Origin: Owenia fusiformis
Taxonomy: Eukaryota > Annelida > Polychaeta > Sabellida > Oweniidae
Direction of reading: 5' to 3'
Assembly: GCA_903813345.2 (NCBI GenBank)
Contig: CAIIXF020000008.1
Span: 25,898,822 to 25,962,821, forward strand
DNA length: 64,000 nt
Shown here: positions 1 through 13,263 of the stretch, one piece after another
How positions within the stretch are numbered: position 1 is the first letter of the stretch
How the letters are laid out: every line of letters begins with the position of its first letter
Notes under the pieces: generated by a model
The model's database searches: none
What the model was told of the DNA's origin: nothing
The model's input: the letters and a program-made list of their open reading frames with translations, nothing else
Translations under genes and position numbers: made by a program

Positions 1-240
1 GGTTTGCTATTTCAGGGAGTTGCTATTTTTCTAGATGAAAATTCAAAACAATGGATAGTTACATGTATATGTCTAAATGTCCTCTCCTTATTATAATTTG
101 CATCTTTTTTGTTGGATTTTGATAGCAATTTTCTTTTATGCATATGGGTAATCCAACATTATAAGATTTATCTGAACAATGTCCGTAAAATGCACATGTA
201 TTATCAGGTAAATGTGCTAACTCAGAAAAACTGTTTTCAG
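1..240. repeat. Intron sequence with a dispersed-repeat fragment
   Basis: This is the intron upstream of the first visible TPR-gene exon; it ends in a good acceptor (ctgttttcag, last base 240). Its first ~35 bases (ttgctatttcagggagttgc and onward) resemble stretches at 34555-34605 and 42770-42815 in introns of the RIN gene, where the shared core is a gggagttgc/ggagttgcc block followed by ttttctag. It is an old dispersed repeat, not an exon: no frame continues the TPR protein. Confidence 0.5.
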
Positions 241-3200
241 GCCACAGAGGGCACAGCCAAACTGGTGAAAGTCCAATAGAGCATCTTGACCAAGCAGCCT
301 ATTGTTATGCAACTGCCCTGAAATACAAACCCAAGGACCCTAACCTACATGTCCAGCTAGGCCTGGTACTGGAGGAGAAGTACTTTGCTGAAGATTTACT
401 GGGATTGAAAAAAGAGGTTGAAACTTTTTCAAATTCAAAACATCATTATTAAATGTTCATATGCGCTTATACACAGGGGTCTGAGCAAGTCATATAGAAG
501 TTGATTGTTTGTTGTGTATTTTCAGGAGAATGATGACTTTCCCTCATTGAACGTGCAAGCGAAAGAAGGCTCTAGAGAGGAAGAATGTGGCGCCATCTGT
601 AAGCTACATGGCTGTGATGCTAAAGCTCCACTCTCTTTACAACTGAAAGCTATCGACAAGGAGTACCAAACACTCATCAATTCAGGCCAGAGTGAAAAGG
701 CAGACCATGTGCAGTTTCTGTTTGCTTGGAAGTCTAAACAAGCCACACAGGTTTGTTTGTACAGTGATTTGCATTATTTCTTAATAAAATTTGCATTTGT
801 TTGTACAGTAAATTGCATGATCACATCATTTTGATGCATCCCTGTATTTAGATATTAATGTATTGAATGAAATATATTCTTTGAAAAGTACATTGTATCG
901 CAAAGTTAAAGACAGCTAGAGTTGGGAGGGACATATTGACTGGGACTTTAGAGTGACTAAGGACAGATCAGTTACTGAGAACAGAGGATTGAGTGATTAA
1001 GTACTTATGAGTGAGGGGGGATATATAGTATGTCCAGAATGATTGCAGCAACATAACAAATATTATGGTATAAGCTTTCATGTGAGGAGGTTCCTTGAAT
1101 ATATTATATCTGGATCATATCTTTTAAGTAGGAAGGGCTAGCTGCTCAAAAGGCCTCAGATGATACATCATGTCTAGGACAAGCTTATCTGAAGTATATG
1201 GATGCCCTGGCACTTGATGACACCAAGGCTGTATACAACTTTCATGTGGGGAGGCTACTTGTAATGCAGGGGAATTATGACGATGCTATAGTCAGACTGG
1301 AGGTTACTCTAGGTCTTAATGCTCAACATCAGCTAGCCAGGTAACTGCAGTCATGTCATAGTATTGGTGGTGATATGAATGTGTTAAGTGAACTGTAAGG
1401 TCATATAGAAGATGAAAAGAATGTACCAAGTTGATTGAAATTTTATCTGGTGATACTTTAGGGATATAGGACCTCTGATGAAGAAGAAACGTTCAAGATA
1501 CCAGTTGAATATTCAAGGTGGCAGTCATTTCTTATGAAAAAGTGTAATCTTTGATAACTCAAATTCCAGTCGACAGTTGACTCAGAAAAATTTATAAATG
1601 ACATATCTATTAATTGTTGGTTTAAAGAAGTGTACCTGTTTTGTATATTTTCTAAGTAAAGTGAGAAACATTCCATTCTTTTTAGGTGAATACATCTTCA
1701 TCTTTTCCTCAATATATTTCCCTTATATGATATTTCTAGATCTTATCTTGGCCTGGCCCTTGCACTGAGGAAAGAAGGGGCTGGATCTAGGAGTAAAGAG
1801 GCAATAGGTTACCTACAAGAAAGTATGGAATCCCTAATTGCATTAAACACAGAGGCAGCAATGAAGCCAGAAATTTTAAGGTTTGTTGATAAAATATGAG
1901 TGTTTTTTCTGTACATGAAGATAAAACCTGAGACTAAGTTTTCTCATTTCTACATACTGTACTGCGAGTTTAACAAGTAAAATTTAAGAATAAAAAAACG
2001 CAATAGATTCCATGAGTCTGGCAATAGATGTAATATTTTGTATGTCTTTGTGTAATATGTAATATTTATGTGTTTCTTTATAGATCTGATAAATTGAGAG
2101 GGGAATCTCCTCTGGTGAACACTAATGTTTACCTGCTTCGAGGCATCATACAATTAGGTAGACTGGTCGCTCAGACTCCAGAAGTTAAAGACACTTGTAT
2201 GTCTGCAGCTGACATCTTTCACACGTAAGTTCCACATGCTAGTTTTTTTATACAAGCGTGAAGAGTCACAAGTGTTCTAGGCCACTCAAGTGCAGGGTTT
2301 TCGACTTGACCTAAGTATTCAAAATATTCACATTAGCACAACTTACACGCATATCTAGTAAAAAATTCTATTGTCTCATTTTTAATATCAATGTCAACAT
2401 AGTTTAACTTAGGACATTTACTACTGTAATAAGATTTAGTTACCTATCCAACTCTGATTTTTTACAGTGGTCCCTAAATGGTCTGTTTTTCGACGAGAAC
2501 ATTAATTTATTATTACATTGATCTTTATAGTTTCAAATTTAGAAACATGTATTTCCTATTTATGACATGACTGTTAACTTTGGACTACAGATAGGATATA
2601 TTAGACAACATAGCAATCTTTGATTCTTCAGCGCAGCATTATTTGCATCAGCCACATTCCCAACTGTTGCCAAGGGAGACACATATAAACAATTACAATG
2701 GATTCTATTGGATGCTCACTCAAACCTCCTTGAATTACTTTCTCTGAACCCCAAAGGAAATGAAAAACTAATTGCGCTACGATGTGAAAGATTATCTGCA
2801 TTTATTAAATGTTCTGCTATTCCAACAAATGAGAATATACTTGCCTTACAAGAAAAGGTAAGTACATGTATAATGAGTACTACAATGTGTTTGAATCATC
2901 TCCAGCACCAACTCATTGCATTTTTGTCACACTACTGTTTGGATATAGTCTGATAGCCCTTGAGATGGTAGTGTGTTTGCTATTATTCTTGTGATTGTGA
3001 TGGTTAAGAGGTTTTATGCCACCACCACTAGTTCTATGGTCTCCAACTTTTTGTGACGGCATTTGGCATCCGTTGGTTGGCATTTAGCATCTGTAACAAA
3101 TGGCAGGTGGTGGCAATTGGTTTGTTAATGCCTTGTTGGATAATTATGGGCATCACCAATCCAGGAAAATTTCCCATCAAATTTTCATTGCTATCTTGTT

Positions 3201-6200
3201 GGAAAAAACTAAAGTTCATTTTCATTGTCTCCTTGGTTGTGTGTCATTCATGTAATATGCCCTGTTAATTAAAGTGAAGTACATTTATTTTGCAGACCTG
3301 TCAACAACTAGTGCAGAACCAGCCATCCAGCAGTCATGCCCTCTATCTCCTGGGTAGTGCCCAACTGTCAAAGTATGATGACAACCCAGAGCAGGATGGG
3401 GCAGAGGGGCTACTCAATGATGCCAAGGCTTCATTCAGAGCTAGTCTGGGCCTGGAAGGAAAGATGGCCACTACAGATATACCATCTGAACTCATGGGTG
3501 AGTTGTTTACTACTTGTACTCATATTGTTTATGTATTATTGTTTCACATTCAAGAATTGAAATTGAAAAACAACACGTACAGTAGTACCTCAGTGGAAAA
3601 AAGGTGGTCAGCAGATATGGAAAGAAGATCAGACTTGTATATATTTCCAGATCAACAGTGGTGGAAGAAGCGACTAGAAAAAGAAAAAGAGGAACAGAAA
3701 AAAGCTACACCTGCAACTGCTACTAATAAAGGTGGACCACCCTCAAGAGGAGGAGCTGCAGGTGTAAAGGGTGGAGCTACTGCAGGAAGGGGAGGAGCTG
3801 TCAGAGGGAGGGGTGGAGCTACAACACCAGCTAGGGGTAAGTGAATGCCCAAAACTACAGAATGAGATGTAAAAAAACATACTATTTGGAAATAAGAAAT
3901 GAAAATCTGTTAATACTATGGCCTATTAACTACATAAATCACTTATCAGCTGTTGCTGTTTTGAGAGTTGAAAGACAAAAACCAACACTATAAACTTCAT
4001 GTTTCTAAACCTCAGACCAAATGTTCTATTAGAATTTTGTGAATGTGAGTGTAATGGAATAAATCTTAATATTTAATGAAGGACCCACGGTCCTATGCTC
4101 ACACAGTTTGGAACCTTCAGAGGAATTTATATCCTGACTTTCAAACAAAAATATTGATTTGGATTTGTAGTCTCGAACTTTGAAAAACTTAGATAGCATA
4201 GTTATGTGACCTAGTTTGATGACCTTTGACCTTGAAAATTTTACTTATTCAGAGCTCAGTAAGGTCTTTTGTGATTAAGCTGACCAAAATTTACATCCAA
4301 AAATCAATTTGAAAAATCAACTTTTTTGACCTTTCGAAGGTCACTGAAGGTCAAGTAAAGGTCAGATCCTAAAACTAATGTCAGATTTGAACTCCTGGCA
4401 ACTTGTAGATGATTTTCAAAAAAAAAATTGGTCAAATTGAAGCAAGTTGAAAAATAACTTATTTTTACTGTTTTTTTACGTCAAATATTTCAAAAACGGT
4501 AAAAATTTGATGCTGACATATATTGAGAAATATGTAAGGAATGCTTAAATCTATTAATGATGTAATTTATTGCAGGAAATGATCAAGTATAAGGCAAACT
4601 TTAAGAATCTTGTCAATCACAAAACCTGCCATTGACTTTATACATGAGAAAGTTTCCTGAAAATGACTAAGTCCTACCGTAATTCCAAGAGCTTTGAAAT
4701 CTTCAGAGGACATAAGTTGCATATACACCAACTACTAAAAGTTATTTGAAAGTTCTACTTCAACAAAGTGTCTAGTATTTACAGAAAAGTTGACTTTTTG
4801 ACGTCAAAATCCGCAATTTCTCGGAAACCGGGCGAACTTGGGAAATGGCGATGATAGGTCAAATAGGCATTATGGATATGCATAAAATGAATGTGGATAT
4901 GACTCAATCCGAATAGCAGTTTTAATTTGTGCGGCCAATGTTGACGGACGGACGGACGGACCAACGGACGGACCAACGGACGGACGGACGGACGCCTGGT
5001 CAATCCCATAGGCTCACTTTGTGAGCCAAAAAGAATTAGGATCTTGCTAGATTGCTATCTAATTCCTTTACCTAAACATTTTTTGGGAATCTCACTTTCC
5101 AAAATTGCTGCCATTTTTGCTGATGATAGCCGGCTACACATTGCTGTTTTTTTCTATCCTTAATGTACTAAAAGTATGTAATGTGCCTTAAAGGTGGAAC
5201 AACTGTCCGTGGTGGACGTGGTGCAGCTGCTGCAGCTAGGGGGGCCAGAGGTGGTGCAGCTACCAGACCAGCTGCAGCTGGTAAATGAGTTTGATATTTA
5301 AACCCCATAATACAATTCCATCCACTGATATTCATATACCATATTTTACCATTGTTTCTGGACACTCTATAAACTCTGCAAAATAATTTGTATTACTATA
5401 ATGATTTCATGATTAGCTAATTCTAATATGGTCATATTCAATCATTGGATTTTCCAGGTAAAGTGTCCCCAGTCAAACCAGCTGCCAAAGCTCCCACAGG
5501 CAAAACATCATCTAGCCATGTCTGTAGTCCTGCTAAACCTACAACTCCCAGCACTGGGGCTACTAAGCCTACAACTGAACCAGAAACAGGTAGGCCATTA
5601 CTAGTAATGCCTGCATTTCTTTAGTCACACTTCATTTCAGTGTTTAACTTAACAATGCCAACACCAGGGGAAAGAAATCCCATTGAACATATCAGCAAGC
5701 AGCATATTGTGTTTATTTAATTTCAGATCTACCTGAAGAGATTTGCCATACTTGCAATATTTTATGTCTTATTATGAGCTAATTGGTAAAACATACATGT
5801 ATTTGCAGTTGAAGCCAAGGACCAGAAGGTGGGGCCAGTGAATAAAGCAACCTACCACCCAAGACTGGGCCTGGCAAGGGCACTTTCTAGATTACCTGAT
5901 AATATTGAAGAATCCCAGAAATACTATGAGCAAGTCATACACATGGCACCTGATGTAAGTAGTGTTTAAAAAGATAATACAAATTAGGATACTCTCTTCA
6001 TACCTTAAAATAATTTAAAATATGTGGGGTTCTTTGGTGTTTCTCACCAAGCTAATTTCATGTCTATTTTATTTAAGGAATAAAGACCGAGATTCTAAGA
6101 TTTATGGCAAAATATATTACAGGAAATTTTATTCTGTTCATTGTTAAAAGACAAGATTGAGGTTTTTGGCAATGGCAAAGAATCAAGGTCTTTGTTACAA

Positions 6201-7091
6201 TTCTAATATGATTAACAAACCAGAAACTATTTGCATTTATGAAAATTGTCCATTCTTTGCTGCCACTTTATGTATTTTAGTTATCAGTTTCTTCATATTC
6301 ATGGTTTCATGAAAGAATTGTTGAAAGTGATTTACCAGACATGTTACAACTAGAGATGTGAAATATGAATTTATTTTTGTGTTAGTCACTCTGCGCATAT
6401 CTGCTTATTTTCTAATGTAGATGCAATATTCATTTACTGTAAGTTGCCTCAATATTGAAATACCAACAAATACGCATGATTTTTCTTGCAGATTCATGAT
6501 GCATATGTAGAGCTTGCAAATATGCTGATGAAGAGCTCACCTCTGAAAGCTGTTGATGTCTACTGTAAATTCCCCATCCCAGAAACTCCTAGTTTTGACG
6601 ATGCATTTATCTTTGGTGAAATAGTCCAAATTTTAATGAAACATGAACAGTATGATGACCCAAGGCTTGGACCAAATATGATATCATATGGAAAAGTGTT
6701 AGGCTTAGGTAAGATGTAAACGAGGTGCACCTGTATTGTATTTACAGCCAAAGTTTTTAAACATAACTTCTAACTTTCTGAAGAAAATCACATCACATCT
6801 TTCATGTCTTTAAAAATATGACATTTGGAATCACAAACGTATTGGTTCAGAAATATTAATCAGATTTGTATTCAATGTACATTTATGAACTAGTATACTT
6901 TACATGACATTCTGTGTCTGATTTTAATGTGTGCAATTGTTTGTTTTCCAGCTGCATTAGAAAAGTATGTGGACACTTTAAGTGCAAAGTTCAAACATGA
7001 TCTATGCAAGCAGGTCTATGCAGGAATACATGGGAAACCTGTTGATGACCCAGATCTCACTACATTCTTCAAGTTCAAATGTTGGATGTGA
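241..7091 (+). CDS. TPR-repeat protein with RGG-like linker, 3' part (13 coding exons)
   Basis: The coding exons, joined by GT-AG introns with matching phases, are 241-416, 526-750, 1132-1340, 1740-1880, 2084-2224, 2632-2857, 3296-3497, 3651-3836, 5194-5280, 5458-5589, 5809-5954, 6492-6708 and 6952-7091 (TGA). They give 741 codons; the 5' end lies before the window. Seen: helical TPR-like units such as AAYCYATALKYKPKDPNLHV (exon 1), VGRLLVMQGNYDDAIVRLE (exon 3) and YYEQVIHMAPDIHDAYVELA (exons 11-12). Exons 8-10 form a charged helix (QQWWKKRLEKEKEEQKK) followed by a Gly/Arg/Ala-rich tract with GRGGA and RGGRG motifs, then a Pro/Thr/Lys-rich tract. TPR arrays are protein-protein scaffolds and RGG tracts often bind RNA or are Arg-methylated; a role here is inference. 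The C-terminal block after KAVDVYCKFPIPETPSFDDA looks conserved but I cannot name the family. Confidence 0.85.
3008..3135. repeat. Fragment of the 'GTCACCACC / GGTGGT' dispersed repeat
   Basis: In the TPR intron 2858-3295, the stretch tatgccaccaccactagttc, then a ggttgg/ggcatt-rich run and tctgtaacaaatggcaggtgg, matches the start of repeats at 41877-42260 and 58520-58640. An ORF across it (3053-3268) is not supported as coding. Confidence 0.55.
4190..5035. repeat. Dispersed repeat with GGAC microsatellite, in a TPR-gene intron
   Basis: The intron 3837-5193 is mostly one repeat. The stretch 4319-4470 (gaccttt/ggtcactgaaggtcaag, caacttgtagatgattttca, agcaagttgaaaaat) is the diverged reverse complement of 41997-42200. 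A (GGAC)n tract interrupted by CAAC lies at 4943-4995, followed by ggctcactttgtgagcc. The ORF on the minus strand here (4779-5009) only translates the microsatellite. Confidence 0.65.
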
Positions 7092-9251
7092 TGTATATAC
7101 AGTACAGTGTATTATATATGGAGAGATTAGTCTACAATGGAGACAATGAAGTTTCATTAATATGAAGATATTCTACACAAATATTTAATCAGTTTTGTCA
7201 TAAATTAGGTGAAAATATGGTGAAACCCAGAGACACATCCAATAAGAAAAATGTCTTTATTTCATACCTATGTAAGATTCTCAGTATTTGATTCTCCTTG
7301 ATAATGTTCTATCAGAACTGTTAGTGCCCATCAAGAATGGAAATCTTACACAGGAACTCATGCAAGAACCTTCATATCATATACCCACAAATGAGAGTAT
7401 TCTATAATGCTTTTGTAGGATTAGACTTATAAATGCAACCAGGTTCATATTTTAGTTTTTTAAATTATGAAAATAAAAAATGGATATTACAGTCATTTGC
7501 CGAAACATCTGGAAAACCTGTTTCAACGTCCCATCTCAGAACACTGAGTCCAAATGCTGTATGCGATTATAAATACATACATGTATTCTTATCTCATCGA
7601 ACAAAGTTCAGGGAATATAAATAACACCTCCATCCATCAGTCAGATCATCTATCTATTAGGGCGATAACTCACTGGCCCGATATTGTTTGTATTTTATGG
7701 CATATGCCCTATATGAGTACAAGTTCTGCTTGAAGGCTGATTTATTAAATGTCGATTTTCAGTATGTTTGTTACAACTTATTTATGATATCGATTTTGTT
7801 CAAATCTGAATTTAGGTCACCATTACACACAATTTTACATTTTTGTTATAACTCATGAAGTAGTGGAGTGATTTTATGTATATTTTATATGTGAATGATT
7901 ATATTTGGCTTGTGGGTAGCCATTTTGAAAAACGGCAGCCATCTTTATATTTGTTATTTTACGGTTTTTACTGTAAAAGTAGATTTTTGATACTTAATAT
8001 GTGAATACTAAGCATGACACGTTTAATGTTTTGTATGAAGGAAATAAAGAAATAAAAATGAATAAGAAAAAAATAACAAATTATCATTTGAGTAATTCAT
8101 TTTGAGTGATGATTTCTAGTAGTCTTGTCTGACGCTTATTAGATGTTTGATAGGATTTGCTACACCTTAGCATTGTTGTTATGAAGTTTGAATGGCTCTG
8201 ATTTGTTTGCATTTAAGATTCACTAAATCTTTGAACTTTTCGATCTGAGATGATTTGTTAAGGTAAAGTAATGATAGATGAGCACTGATGATCTAAAGCA
8301 TAAAATGTTATGAAATCAGTGAACTCAGTTTTGATTCAACATTGTTGACTATTCAAACACTTTTTTACTCACATGGGGAGCCTATTATATAGAATCGCCC
8401 ACTTCTCCAATCACTCATCCATGTTTCTGTCCATCTGTCTACAATTTTCACTCAAATGCGATTACTCCAATAATCGAGTAAGAAACACCTTGCTTTCGCA
8501 ACCAGGACATCCTCACAATTCAACCAAGAGGTCAAAGTTTCTTCGCTGGGGCACCAAAATATAACGTTTCTGAAACCCACCTTAATAAGATTTAAATTCA
8601 ACAGCTAAGCAAAGCAAGGGAATTATCACTCGATTAATGCAGCCGCTGGATATATTTGCTCATGACTGATTAACTTTACAGTAACCGAATGTTACTATCA
8701 ACACATGGGTAAAGCATTTGGATACAAATTTACCTTCTTGTTGATGAAGATGATGAAAATATTAAAAACTAAACAATTTCCTTTGGTGTAAGTTCATCCA
8801 TTTTTTTTATAAAAACGTAACATCAAATATTACACATTATAAATTACATTATATAATACATAGACTCGTATGTAACAAAATTTTCAATAGCCTACCTCGC
8901 TTCAAGTAAATCTGATATATTACACTAAGACTCTGTTGTGAAATAATCATTCAGTCCTTCTTTTATAAGACTTTGGTATTTAATAGCATTTTCAGTTCCT
9001 TTCTTATAAGATCTCATACACAACAATATTTTCAGCCCTGCTCTTATAAGACTGGTATTTTTTAGTGTTTTCAGTTCCTCTCATTAACAATGTATGTTTT
9101 CAGTTGCTTTCTAAACAAATATGGTTATGTTCTGTTGTTAATAGTCCAGCAACAGGCCCTTGTGAGCCCCTCCCCACTACATACCTCTCCCAAATGATGT
9201 GATTTGTTGGGGAGGAAGAGGGGTCCACAGTCTTTAAGCAAGACTATGTTG
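7092..9251. other. 3' UTR and intergenic region between convergent TPR and MEA1 genes
   Basis: No further TPR exon is seen after TGA 7089-7091. The AATAAA hexamers at 8041-8060 lie downstream of a repeat and may or may not serve the TPR gene. Around 8955-9090 there is a weak tandem repeat of ~65 bp (cttttataagact...ttttcagttcct, three diverged copies) in what would be the MEA1 3' UTR. Nothing else is recognised. Confidence 0.45.
7591..8156. repeat. Diverged copy of the ATC(C/T)CATCGAAC inverted-end repeat
   Basis: It starts atctcatcgaacaaagttca, has a CATC-rich tract (7624-7660), then gcgataactcactggcccga, and ends gatgtttgataggatttgc. The same order is present at 34916-36139 (atcccatcgaacgaagttcg, GTCC tract, gcaataactc...ggcccgattt, gttcgatgggattcgc). 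Ends are short inverted repeats. No transposase is present, so it is a non-autonomous element. Confidence 0.65.
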
Positions 9252-12200
9252 TTAGGATTTATCATCATCATTATTAGAATGTTTATTCCCACCAATTTCT
9301 GATAATTTCTTTAGCCAATTGTTCTCTGTTATATTAGAAGCCCACGGTGGAATGCTGGCAGTTGGAAGCTTAAAGCCAGACATGGCCTCTCTAATTGTAT
9401 TAGCTTTCTCTGAAAGAATAATAGTACAGGTACATGTAATCAATCCTATGTTTAGCATAATATGCTTAATGTAGAAAGGATATTATACAAATATTTTATT
9501 CTGTAGAAATACCTGCCTACACTGCCTCTTTAAATAATTAAGTTATATTTCTATAGCCAAAATAGGGAGTGTCTGATAGATGGACAATCACAGTACCCCA
9601 TTGATATTTTTGCATTAGGATATGTAAAGCAGGTTCATCCATCACTGATTGACAAAGAATGGCCACTTATCACGCTTAAAATAAACAAGATTTTAAAAAC
9701 AAGATTTAAGGATTGGAAATCCAAAATGGTCACCATAGCATTTAGCCAGAATGGTGAAAAACCATGAAGGCAAACCCCAACTCAAACCATGATCTCATGT
9801 GAAAAGGAACAATGTACGAGGGGTGATCCAAAAGTCTTGGACGTCCTGCTCTAATTTTGTTGGTTTTTGATAAAATTACTTTAAACTTTCCAATAATAAA
9901 GACCAACAACCTAACTACTTTGTGTATTCATTTCATGGTGAAATGATATATTTTATGTAGTTTTCTCGATAGTTGTTAATATAGTGACCCTGCCACCCGG
10001 AACGGTATTCACACATGGCAACTTTCAGCCTTAAATGTTGCCACTATTTGACTTGTTTTGCAAGTCTTGACCACTATCTTTTCTTAAATCTTGAATGTTA
10101 AACCATGTTAGTTTACTTCTGTTGTTACTAGGCAACCAATTAATTGTGTTTTTAATCATAATGTCACATATGACAATGGCCATATATGTCAAGTTCTAAG
10201 AAAATGACATCAGACAATCAACTCTCATTCTGGTATCATTTTTGCTCCAAGATGGCTGCTGAAATGTAGAACATGAAAGAAATCAAAGTGAAACAAAGAA
10301 TACTACAATATATTTTCACTATTATTGACCTTGAACAACTACCATATGCACGATACAGTCTAGATATGGCTCCATTTGATTTTTTTTCTTTTCTCCAAGT
10401 TGAAAGGAGGGTTGAGAGGAAATGTTTTTACTCATTGGATGAGGTTTAGAGTGGCACTCCAGCAGCATTTGTATCACATAAGCAATGACATGGCAATGGT
10501 GAAAAATGTGTTCAAATTCGTGGAAAATATGTTGAAAAGTAGATCTTAATATGTGAAGATGATGATGACAGATGACACTCAGACTGAAAATCGGAAATTC
10601 TCTCATATTATGACTGGTGTTAGGTTGTGCACCTGCACTTAAAGTATTTGCCACATTATAACAGTTGTGACGTGATTTGCTATATTCAAATACTTCGGGT
10701 AGCAAGGACCCGGTATCAAAAAATATTTAGAAAAGTAGCTAAAATATATCATTTTCACTTGAAACTAATTCACATAGTTGTTAAGATGTTGATCTTTATT
10801 ATCTGAAAGTTTCATGTAATTATATTAGAAAATAGCAAAGTTAGAGCGGGGCGTCCAAGACTTTTGGATCACCCCTCGTATAATAACCCCACCCACACCA
10901 TTCAAGAAATGAAAAGGTTTGGATTTAGACAAGTTTTCACGAAGGCCCTCATGCTCTTAGGATCAGGTTTGCACAATTCAGTCACTCCCAGTTCCATAAG
11001 CCCTTTCTTTATTAGCGTATATGGCAAGTTGTCAAGGCAACTATCAAGTCATCATGTGATTTGATTGTGATTTGAAGTAATGGTATTTCACATAATCAAT
11101 GACATCAGACACATATTGCCCCATCAGCAACTAAACGAACATTAATGATTTAAACGTCACATGTCACTGTTGATTCTAAATTAATATGTGACATCATTAA
11201 TGTGTTACATAGCCAACAACAAAACAAGCATTTAGTTTTGTTCATTGTCTTTTACAGTGGTCTTTTATGACCAGTCGAGTGGGTCAGTTTCCTCCACATA
11301 TCATTTGGCCTTTGTATTTTTCTAATGAAATATTATAAATATGAAATGTGAAGGTGATGATGCCGTCAAATGAACACTGGACAGACAGACACACGCACCT
11401 AGGCTGACAATATGGCCCCACAACATTTATGCACATTTTTGAATCCAAAGTACTTCAGTAAAAACTTGTATTCATACTTGTAAAATGGAAATGTATTTTT
11501 TCTTGTACTGTTCTCCTAGAAATCCAAAAGTATTTGACAGCTTGAGAGACTCAGTTTTTAATAAAAAAGTTTTGAAGAGAACACTTTACCTTGATCTATT
11601 GTTATATCATTCTTTGTCGGAGTATTATTCCAAAGTTCACATCTTTCCTTCTTTTCTACATCAATACTTTGCGCCTGGAAAAATGTAACAAATTTCCAAA
11701 ATCAAACACTTTCGAACCATTTGTGTGAGGAAGATTGGATTTAGTAAGTTGGATAAGAACAACAGCCAAGTAGTGACAAAATTCCTAAAACTTAATAATG
11801 AACCACATTTAATCCTCAAATAATACTAGTTTAACAGGAGCATAAATGTGAGTGGTCGAAAAAATAATTTACAGACATACAAGAGTTTCATGAAAAATGA
11901 ATGAGAAAAACTGGCAAAATTATTGGAAATTATAATTTTACCATGGAAACAAATACAAAATTCATTAAAACGGGTGATTTTGTGGCAAAAGTACCTTAGA
12001 TGTTGGTTCAGTGTTACTTGCAGTGTCTGCTAAATCAGTCTCCTCTTCTACACTGTTGTCTTTTACTTTACTTTCAATTGTCTCTATTGCACTTGTATTT
12101 TGTTCTTGTTCATTTAATACTTGACTACTGCCATTATTCTGTTGTGTTTCCACTGTACCATTATTATATGGTTCAGCTAAATCTGGAGACTGGAAAAATA

Positions 12201-12784
12201 ATGAAATACATGTACAAATGTATAATTATTTCTTCAAAGGACATAAAGGAAGCATCAAATAAGTGATTGTAAAAGACAATAGCTAAGAAACAAAACTTAG
12301 AACTTGTACTTACTTACCTGTATGTTTCTCATTTTTTCAGAAAATACCAATTAACAAAAATACAACAGTCTGCATACAATAAAAAATATTGATAAGTGTT
12401 CTAATATCTTATCAGCCTTTTATGAGATGGGATGAGGGATTTTTATGTACTAACATGGTTATTGTGTTGTTTGTACAATAAAAGCCAGTGACATTTCTGA
12501 TATTATGAAGATTCCAGTGATATTTTTCAGAATATTTATCAGACCTTCTATTTGACACACAGTGATACATCATCAGATTGCTTAAACAATTAACTGATAA
12601 TCATTTTGAAATGTTGCTCAGTCATGACATCATTAATACTCACCTGTGGTAATAGCTGATATTCATTCTCTGCCACTTCTCCTTCGTCACTATCAGAGCT
12701 ACTCACAGTCATAGAAATAGGGGGACCACTTAAACGATCTATTTCTGACTTCTTTTTTGTGGGATCATCAGGCACAGGAGCCAT
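9252..12784 (-). CDS. MEA1: Male-enhanced antigen 1 (MEA1) homologue, complete
   Basis: Coding exons on the minus strand are 12784-12644, 12189-11995, 11674-11590 and 9409-9252 (TAA 9252-9254). Phases agree (0, 0, 1), giving about 193 aa, close to vertebrate MEA1 (~185 aa). Seen: an acidic N-terminal region with SSSDSDEGEVAENEYQLLPQ, matching the MEA1 acidic-then-YQPL pattern; a Gln/Asn/Glu-rich middle; and the diagnostic C-terminal block IREAMSGFKLPTASIPPWAS...NITENNW, aligned with the family's 'TMAGVSLPAPGVPAWA...ISDAQW'. MEA1 is a small conserved protein of poorly known molecular function, first noted in testis. An acceptor at 12815-12817 just upstream of the ATG shows that a non-coding first exon exists; the best donor is GTAAGT at 13340, inside the inverted repeat described below (inference). 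The third coding intron contains a dead mariner. Confidence 0.9.
9817..10878 (+). mobile_element. Dead mariner element with intact ~43-bp TIRs
   Basis: The left end CGAGGGGTGATCCAAAAGTC and the exact reverse complement at the right end continue as TIRs for ~43 bp with a few mismatches, flanked by TA on both sides (9815-9816, 10879-10880). Inside on the plus strand, around 10335-10440, a transposase relic reads LPYARYSLDMAPFDFF, then after a frame change in an eight-T run FLFSKLKGGLRGN. This matches the mariner C-terminal 'LPHPPYSPDLAPSDFFLF' block including the last catalytic Asp. At 1.06 kb with frameshifts it cannot be autonomous. It sits in MEA1 coding intron 3. Confidence 0.88.
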
Positions 12785-13263
12785 ATCTTACAGTCATTTG
12801 TTAAATGTAGTCCACTGAAAAGGAAACAAGTGCTAAGATAAGAATTGGGAATAAAAACAGTTTTACCGAAATCAAATGTCTCCATCTAATTTATGTAGTC
12901 TGCAATCGCCTAGCATTCGTTCAGTTCAATCGTGCCTAACAGGCCCAGTACGCAACGAACGAAACTGCTAATTTAAAATTGTATTTTTAGTCTGCTTATT
13001 GCTCTATTGATTAATAAAGACCTGAAATGATGCATTCAAATAAGACCACCCCCTAAATGAAAACACTACACATAAAGTGGTGAAAAACAACAAACTAAAG
13101 TTGAAAGGTCGCAACGTTTGCTCCTTTGTTCAATTCCGAAAATCTCCAAGGGGCTACAAATGGGAAATTATTTAGATTTACATTTTATAACCTCAGAGCC
13201 TTCAGTGTCGTGTTTGGCTGAGTTCCACAATGTAACCTAGTCCGGTGGATGACATAGAACATA
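12785..13263. promoter_or_regulatory. MEA1 upstream region / putative 5' UTR intron
   Basis: Read on the minus strand, a strong acceptor (tttccttttcag, ending 12815) lies 30 nt before the MEA1 ATG. No coding sequence is seen. A 22-bp block at 12947-12968 (starting agtacgcaacgaacgaaact) recurs inverted and exact at 13684-13705. Confidence 0.45.

Noticed and set aside
4779-5009. 76-aa minus ORF with RP(L/S)VRP repeats
   Set aside because: Translation of the GGAC microsatellite.
7433-7624. 63-aa ORF downstream of the TPR gene
   Set aside because: No splice or family support; it runs into a dispersed repeat at 7591.
9252-9458. 68-aa ORF taken as a separate gene
   Set aside because: It is the last MEA1 exon read through into intron; the acceptor at 9410-9412 and the phase with the exon at 11590 show where coding begins.
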